Assembly (NCBI GenBank): GCA_023413895.1
Contig: JAEZOU010000053.1
Location: forward strand, 1 to 64,000
From: Bacteroidota bacterium
Lineage (GTDB): Bacteria > Bacteroidota > Bacteroidia > Bacteroidales > WCHB1-69
DNA length: 64,000 nucleotides
Reading direction: 5' to 3'
Shown: positions 60,811-64,000 of the stretch, piece after piece
Position numbering within the stretch: the stretch's first letter is position 1
How the letters are laid out: every line of letters starts with the position of its first letter
Position numbers and translations under genes: made by a program
The notes under the pieces: model-generated
Databases searched by the model: none
What the model was told of the DNA's origin: nothing
The model's input: the letters and a program-made list of their open reading frames with translations, nothing else

Positions 60811-61089
60811 ATGATAGGAACTTTGATTGTCGGTCTCATTATGCTCATAATAGGCATCTTTCTGCGTTTTTTTAGTGCCTATAGTAAGAAAAATGGTAGA
60901 GATTTTTCTCCTAATATATTTGTTGATATAATTATGATTTCATCGCTGCTTTCACTTGCAAAATATTGTTTGCAACTTATGGGCGAAGATATAAATCTGA
61001 GGAATGGAATATTTATTGGAATATCAATATTATCAATTGATTATGCTATATATAAGCTAATTGAGAAGATAGTTTTTAGGCACAGATAG
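60811..61089 (+). CDS. Small membrane protein of unknown function
   Basis: The 92-residue protein has a hydrophobic N terminus (about 3-20), a polar loop with Lys/Asn/Arg (25-33), a second hydrophobic segment (about 34-52) and a third (about 62-80), ending with a basic tail (EKIVFRHR). It is not recognised. It has its own -7 box and no close neighbour on its strand. Its last 33 bp overlap a coding-like frame on the other strand. Confidence 0.6.
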   Translation: MIGTLIVGLIMLIIGIFLRFFSAYSKKNGRDFSPNIFVDIIMISSLLSLAKYCLQLMGEDINLRNGIFIGISILSIDYAIYKLIEKIVFRHR

Positions 61090-61197
61090 GTGAACTATTT
61101 CGTTTGTTAAATCCTCATTCTGAACTAAATAGATAAATTCAATATAATCTTGACTATTGTCGTAGCGGATAAAGCAATGTGTAAATTGTAGTTGTTT
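61057..61197 (-). pseudogene. Coding-like extension downstream of, and in frame with, the 61198 lipoprotein stop
   Basis: Directly behind the TAA at 61200-61198 the same frame stays open for 46 codons, with protein-like content (QLQFTHCFIRYDNSQDYIEF, then IYLVQNEDLTNEIVHLSVP), and ends with TAG at 61059-61057. It has no start of its own. It may be the remnant of a longer protein cut by a nonsense change, the tail of a decayed gene, or chance in AT-rich DNA. Confidence 0.3.
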
Positions 61198-61797
61198 TTA
61201 AAATTCTCTTACGCCACAAAAATATAGATTCGTGTCCAATGTTTGTTTTCCGGTTTGGTAGAATTCATATTCGCCGCGATCAATAAAATGGACGATATGA
61301 ACTTTGTTATCAGTGATTTCTGTTGAGGAGTAGTAGTGTTTATTTTTGGGGAGATAGTTATCAAAAAGCACTAAGATATCGGCTTCTGTTACGGCTTCGG
61401 TAATTTCACGCAATTCACCGATAGAAGGTATGTACCAACCATTATCGGTCCAATATTTGAAAGCAGGGTAGAGGTTTTCCCAGTTTTCTAATTCTTGAAT
61501 AGTTTGCGTATTAATTTCCCCATTATTTTCATTTACTGCGCCTGTATTTTCATTAATAGTTGCCCAAGGGTATTCAACTGCTTTTACGTCTTCTATAGAG
61601 AAGATTAGGCCATGTTTTCCTTCGTCCCAAACTCTAAAAACGATACCTTTAATTCCATTTTCTTTGTAGGGTGAGCCAATTCTATAGGTTTTAGTGGGTT
61701 CAGAATCATCGGTTTCTCCGGGTTCTGGTTCTTTGCAACCCCAAAATGATAAGGACAAAAGGCTAGAAATGATTATAAATGGGATAATTTTATTCAT
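61198..61797 (-). CDS. Lipoprotein with DUF1566-like C-terminal domain
   Basis: The 199-residue lipoprotein has lipobox SFWGC (C21), an acidic linker (EPEPGETDDSEPT) and a domain recalling the Lcl/DUF1566 fold. That domain includes GIVFRVWDEGKHGLIFS, WYIPSIGELREI and YYSSTEI, and ends GVREF like the usual V-R-x-F finish. Such domains are found in surface lipoproteins and can be fimbria-like or C-type-lectin-like; the role is unknown. I use ATG 61797, because the frame from 61941 would overlap tonB and bury the signal. It follows the tonB terminator, with no clear promoter of its own. Confidence 0.7.
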   Translation of the reverse strand: MNKIIPFIIISSLLSLSFWGCKEPEPGETDDSEPTKTYRIGSPYKENGIKGIVFRVWDEGKHGLIFSIEDVKAVEYPWATINENTGAVNENNGEINTQTIQELENWENLYPAFKYWTDNGWYIPSIGELREITEAVTEADILVLFDNYLPKNKHYYSSTEITDNKVHIVHFIDRGEYEFYQTGKQTLDTNLYFCGVREF

Positions 61798-61811
61798 AAT
61801 ATGAGAATTAA

Positions 61812-61850
61812 AAATAAAAAAAGCCTCGTAATAAAATTGCGAGGCTTTAT
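61812..61850 (-). terminator. Terminator of tonB
   Basis: A 9-bp perfect stem AAAGCCTCG/CGAGGCTTT (61820-61828 with 61840-61848) is followed on the minus strand by seven T residues. Confidence 0.88.
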
Positions 61851-61865
61851 GAGAAATGTATAAAC

Positions 61866-62543
61866 TTAGTTGATTACAAAGCTGATTGGGATTTGGAAGT
61901 AGCAGCGTACTGCTTGACCGTTTTGTTTTGCAGGTTTCCATTTTGGAGAGAGCATAACGATACGGATAGCTTCTTTGTCGATTTCAGGGAATACAGAGTT
62001 AAGGGCTCTAGCATTAGAAACGCGACCATCTTTTTCAACAATAAACTCAACTTGAACAACACCACTAACGCCAGCATCGTATGCTGCAGGTGGGTATGTA
62101 AGGTTTTCTCTTAAGAAGTCGTAGAATTCTGCTGGCATTTCAGGCATAACCTCAACGAAACGCATTGCAGGAGCTTCTGTTTCCTCCTCTTCGATTACTT
62201 CAACTTCTACAATCTCTTCGATTACAGCGTCTTCATCGAACTCAGCAGAGAAATCGAAATCGGTTTCAATTTCAATTTCGTCGTCCACAATTTCCAAAAT
62301 CACCTCTTGTTGTTCTTGAGCAGGTGGTGGGGGTGGTGGGGGTGGTGCATCAGTGGCTAATACGTTGTCTTCCGTAGGAACGAAAATATCGTCATCAACC
62401 ATTTCGACAACCTCAGGCTTATCACTAGAAGCGTAGAGTTCGATTCCGGTATATACCACGGCGAGAACAACAGCCAAACCTACAAGGAGAAAAGTACCGC
62501 GTCTTTTTTCCAAGTTTCCTTTTGTTGTTTTCTTTTCAATCAT
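61866..62543 (-). CDS. tonB: Energy transducer TonB
   Basis: TonB couples the ExbB/ExbD motor to outer-membrane receptors. The 225-residue protein has a cytoplasmic basic start (KKTTKGNLEKRR), one membrane helix (about 17-36), a run of eight prolines (about 68-75) and an unusually acidic Glu/Asp/Val/Ile-rich spacer (about 78-125). The TonB C-terminal domain (about 140-225) contains the YP motif in LTYPPAAYDAGVSGVVQVEF and SPKWKPAKQNGQAV. It is monocistronic and 58 kb from the exbB/exbD cluster. Several TonB proteins per genome are usual in Bacteroidota, so pairing with that cluster is not certain. Confidence 0.92.
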   Translation of the reverse strand: MIEKKTTKGNLEKRRGTFLLVGLAVVLAVVYTGIELYASSDKPEVVEMVDDDIFVPTEDNVLATDAPPPPPPPPAQEQQEVILEIVDDEIEIETDFDFSAEFDEDAVIEEIVEVEVIEEEETEAPAMRFVEVMPEMPAEFYDFLRENLTYPPAAYDAGVSGVVQVEFIVEKDGRVSNARALNSVFPEIDKEAIRIVMLSPKWKPAKQNGQAVRCYFQIPISFVIN

Positions 62544-62580
62544 AGTTGTATGATTTAAAATTGTTATTTATTTGAGGCTG

Positions 62581-62588
62581 CAAAGATA
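62581..62588 (-). promoter_or_regulatory. -7 box of tonB
   Basis: On the minus strand TATCTTTG (62588-62581) is followed by CAGCC, with a leader of about 33 nt. The -33 half is unclear. Confidence 0.55.
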
Positions 62589-62649
62589 GATATTTTTTGA
62601 ATATGAACATTGCAGTTTTATAAACTACAACGATAGAAGTTGTAATTTA

Positions 62650-63030
62650 TTATGCAATCAAATCTTTGTATTGGTCTGCTGTAAGTAATTCTTCGATTTC
62701 AGAAGGATCTGTAGGTTTTAATTTGATAATCCAACCTTTATCGTAAGCGTCTTCGTTGATGATTTTGCAGTTATCATCAGCTAATTCTTCGTTCATTTCC
62801 AAAACTTCACCGCTGATAGGCAAGTAGAGGTCAGAAGCAGCTTTAGAAGCTTCAACAACGCCGAAACAATCACCTTTTGCAAGGGTTTCGCCAACGGTTT
62901 CAACTTCGAGGTAAACGAGTTCGCCTAATTGGTCTGCAGCATGAGCTGTGATACCGATGTATGCGATGTCTCCATCCATTCTAATCCATTCGTGTTCTTC
63001 TGTAAATCTTAAATTTTCAGGTACGTTCAT
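62650..63030 (-). CDS. gcvH: Glycine cleavage system H protein
   Basis: GcvH carries the lipoyl arm that shuttles the aminomethyl group between the P, T and L proteins; it may also act in lipoate relay. The 126-residue protein has the lipoylated lysine K63 in GVVEASKAASDLYLP, the normal HEWIRMDGDIAYIGIT start and the AYDKGWIIKLK ending. gcvP and gcvT are not adjacent. It lies 26 bp behind frr. Confidence 0.95.
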   Translation of the reverse strand: MNVPENLRFTEEHEWIRMDGDIAYIGITAHAADQLGELVYLEVETVGETLAKGDCFGVVEASKAASDLYLPISGEVLEMNEELADDNCKIINEDAYDKGWIIKLKPTDPSEIEELLTADQYKDLIA

Positions 63031-63056
63031 TTTTTTTGATTTTAAAGGTTATTATT

Positions 63057-63617
63057 TTAGATTGTTGTAATTTCTTTCTCTTTAGCGGCAGCGATTTTGT
63101 CAATTTGAGCGATAAAATCATCTGTCATTTTTTGGATATCGCCTTCCAACTTTTTAATCATATCTTCAGGAATAGCGTTATCTTTCAATTTTTTTGCAGT
63201 GTCATTGGCGGTACGGCGAATATTTCTGATACTTACTTTAGCTTGTTCTGCTTCTTGTTTTGTTTTTTTTGCCAACTCTTTACGTCTTTCTTCCGTTGGA
63301 GAAGGGACCATTATTCTGATAAATTCGCCATTATTTTGTGGGGTAAATCCTAAGTTAGCCACCAAAATTGCTTTTTCAATTACAGGAAGCATATTACGTT
63401 CCCAAGGTTGAATAATGATTTGGCGTGCGTCTGGGGTAGAGATATTTCCCACTTGTTCTATGGGAGTAGGATTTCCATAATAATCTACTTTTAATCCTTC
63501 CAACATTTGAGGTGAAGCTTTTCCTGCTCTGATTTTTTGCAACTCCTTTTCAAAGAAGGTAATAACACCTTGCATTCCCTCTTTGGCAAGATTTAAGCAT
63601 TTTACTGTTTCTTCCAT
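63057..63617 (-). CDS. frr: Ribosome recycling factor
   Basis: RRF splits post-termination ribosomes with EF-G. The 186-residue protein has the two-domain pattern. The helical ends are FEKELQKIRAGKASPQML and LEGDIQKMTDDFIAQIDK, with the small beta domain (YYGNPTPIEQVGNISTPDAR, IQPWERNMLPVIEKAI) between. The usual pyrH partner is not adjacent. It is 5 bp behind the 63623 gene. Confidence 0.96.
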   Translation of the reverse strand: MEETVKCLNLAKEGMQGVITFFEKELQKIRAGKASPQMLEGLKVDYYGNPTPIEQVGNISTPDARQIIIQPWERNMLPVIEKAILVANLGFTPQNNGEFIRIMVPSPTEERRKELAKKTKQEAEQAKVSIRNIRRTANDTAKKLKDNAIPEDMIKKLEGDIQKMTDDFIAQIDKIAAAKEKEITTI

Positions 63618-63622
63618 AGTAA

Positions 63623-63970
63623 TTATTCTTTTTCAGTTTCTGTATTATTTTCTGTGTTTTGACTTTTCAGTCTTTTTATCTCTTCTAATTTCTTGTTTTC
63701 TTGTTTGATGAGTTTTTCCAACTCTTTATCAATTAAAGATTTATTCCATTTATAAACAATAAGATAGTGAGCTATAAGAAAAATTCCCCAAATTAAAGTT
63801 GCAAATGATAAGCATTTTAGAAAGGTTTGGTTTTCGCTATCTTTGAAAATGAATCCCCAAATGAGCCAAGCAATAGCCATAAGGAGGATAAAGATAGTGA
63901 TATGAATTTTAAAGTTCACTCTTTGTTTAGCTTTTACATAAAGTTGAACATTTTTTTCTGTATCTGTCAT
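63623..63970 (-). CDS. 2TM-domain membrane protein of unknown function
   Basis: The 115-residue protein has two hydrophobic segments (about 21-41 and 51-72) and a polar coiled-coil-like C terminus rich in Lys/Glu/Asn (KELEKLIKQENKKLEEIKRL). It resembles the small '2TM' domain found in Bacteroidota (KAKQRVNFKIHITIFILLMA start). The function is unknown. ATG 63970 is chosen over 63991 because it gives the usual short polar start. It precedes frr by 5 bp; the upstream part of the unit lies outside the window. Confidence 0.7.
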   Translation of the reverse strand: MTDTEKNVQLYVKAKQRVNFKIHITIFILLMAIAWLIWGFIFKDSENQTFLKCLSFATLIWGIFLIAHYLIVYKWNKSLIDKELEKLIKQENKKLEEIKRLKSQNTENNTETEKE

Positions 63971-64000
63971 AATGTTTTGATTATAATTCAACGAGGGTTC

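Noticed and set aside
1..64000. CRISPR array, phage, IS element, integron or conjugation genes
   Set aside because: I looked for direct repeats with spacers, transposase or integrase motifs and long terminal inverted repeats on both strands and saw none.

Overview
This is 64 kb of ordinary, gene-dense chromosome from an AT-rich member of the phylum Bacteroidota, most likely an uncultured anaerobe of the order Bacteroidales. The evidence is: type IX secretion (T9SS) cargo with C-terminal sorting domains; the T9SS genes porU, porV, porP/sprF and gldJ plus a gldA homologue; promoters of the Bacteroidota form TTTG-N19..21-TAnnTTTG; almost no Shine-Dalgarno sequences; and an exbB-X-exbD-exbD cluster. 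I see no IS element, prophage, integrase, CRISPR array or conjugation gene. I found no strong case for a wholly undescribed system, and the most interesting signals are listed individually.

Layout. 1-3.3 kb: a broken gene end at the window edge, tRNA-Ser and a TonB-energising cluster. 3.3-9 kb: two T9SS cargo proteins around yicC and der. 9-12 kb: a chagasin-like inhibitor lipoprotein, a glycosyltransferase and a nucleoid-associated protein, then a GC-rich non-coding block. 12-15 kb (minus): ferritin, and gapN with a YitT-type membrane protein. 15-18.6 kb: tRNA-Asn, prfA, trxA and a POT transporter. 18.7-23.6 kb: gldA (minus), then bactofilin-lipoprotein-nadC-yihY-lpxB. 23.7-27 kb: a secreted phosphoesterase convergent with rimM and a two-domain acyltransferase of OlsF type. 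27-31 kb (minus): aminotransferase, SDR, LD-carboxypeptidase and acyltransferase. 31-36 kb: rpsO-pnp and a T9SS type B adhesin-like protein. 36-43 kb: tatD, udk, a C10 protease with T9SS tail, rlmH and recG. 43-54.4 kb: a hydroxyacid dehydrogenase, then the T9SS locus porU-porV-ispF-dcp (minus) diverging from porP-gldJ (plus). 54.4-58.6 kb (minus): a deacetylase-like protein, miaB, rdgB, rpmF and yceD. 58.6-64 kb: corA, a retropepsin-like protein and ruvC, then two small membrane or lipid-anchored proteins of unknown function, tonB, gcvH, frr and a 2TM-domain protein.

How the genes work together. PorU (sortase), PorV (shuttle), a PorP/SprF protein and GldJ belong to the export and surface-attachment machinery. 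Four cargo proteins in the window carry its signal: three type A (3292, 7625 and 37912) and one type B (33883). The energising pair ExbB/ExbD (381-3259) and a TonB (61866-62543) lie at opposite ends of the window. Many gene starts proposed by longest reading frame collide with promoter -7 or -33 boxes, so I moved them downstream; each case is noted. All functions are inferred from sequence recognition by eye; no database search was run.
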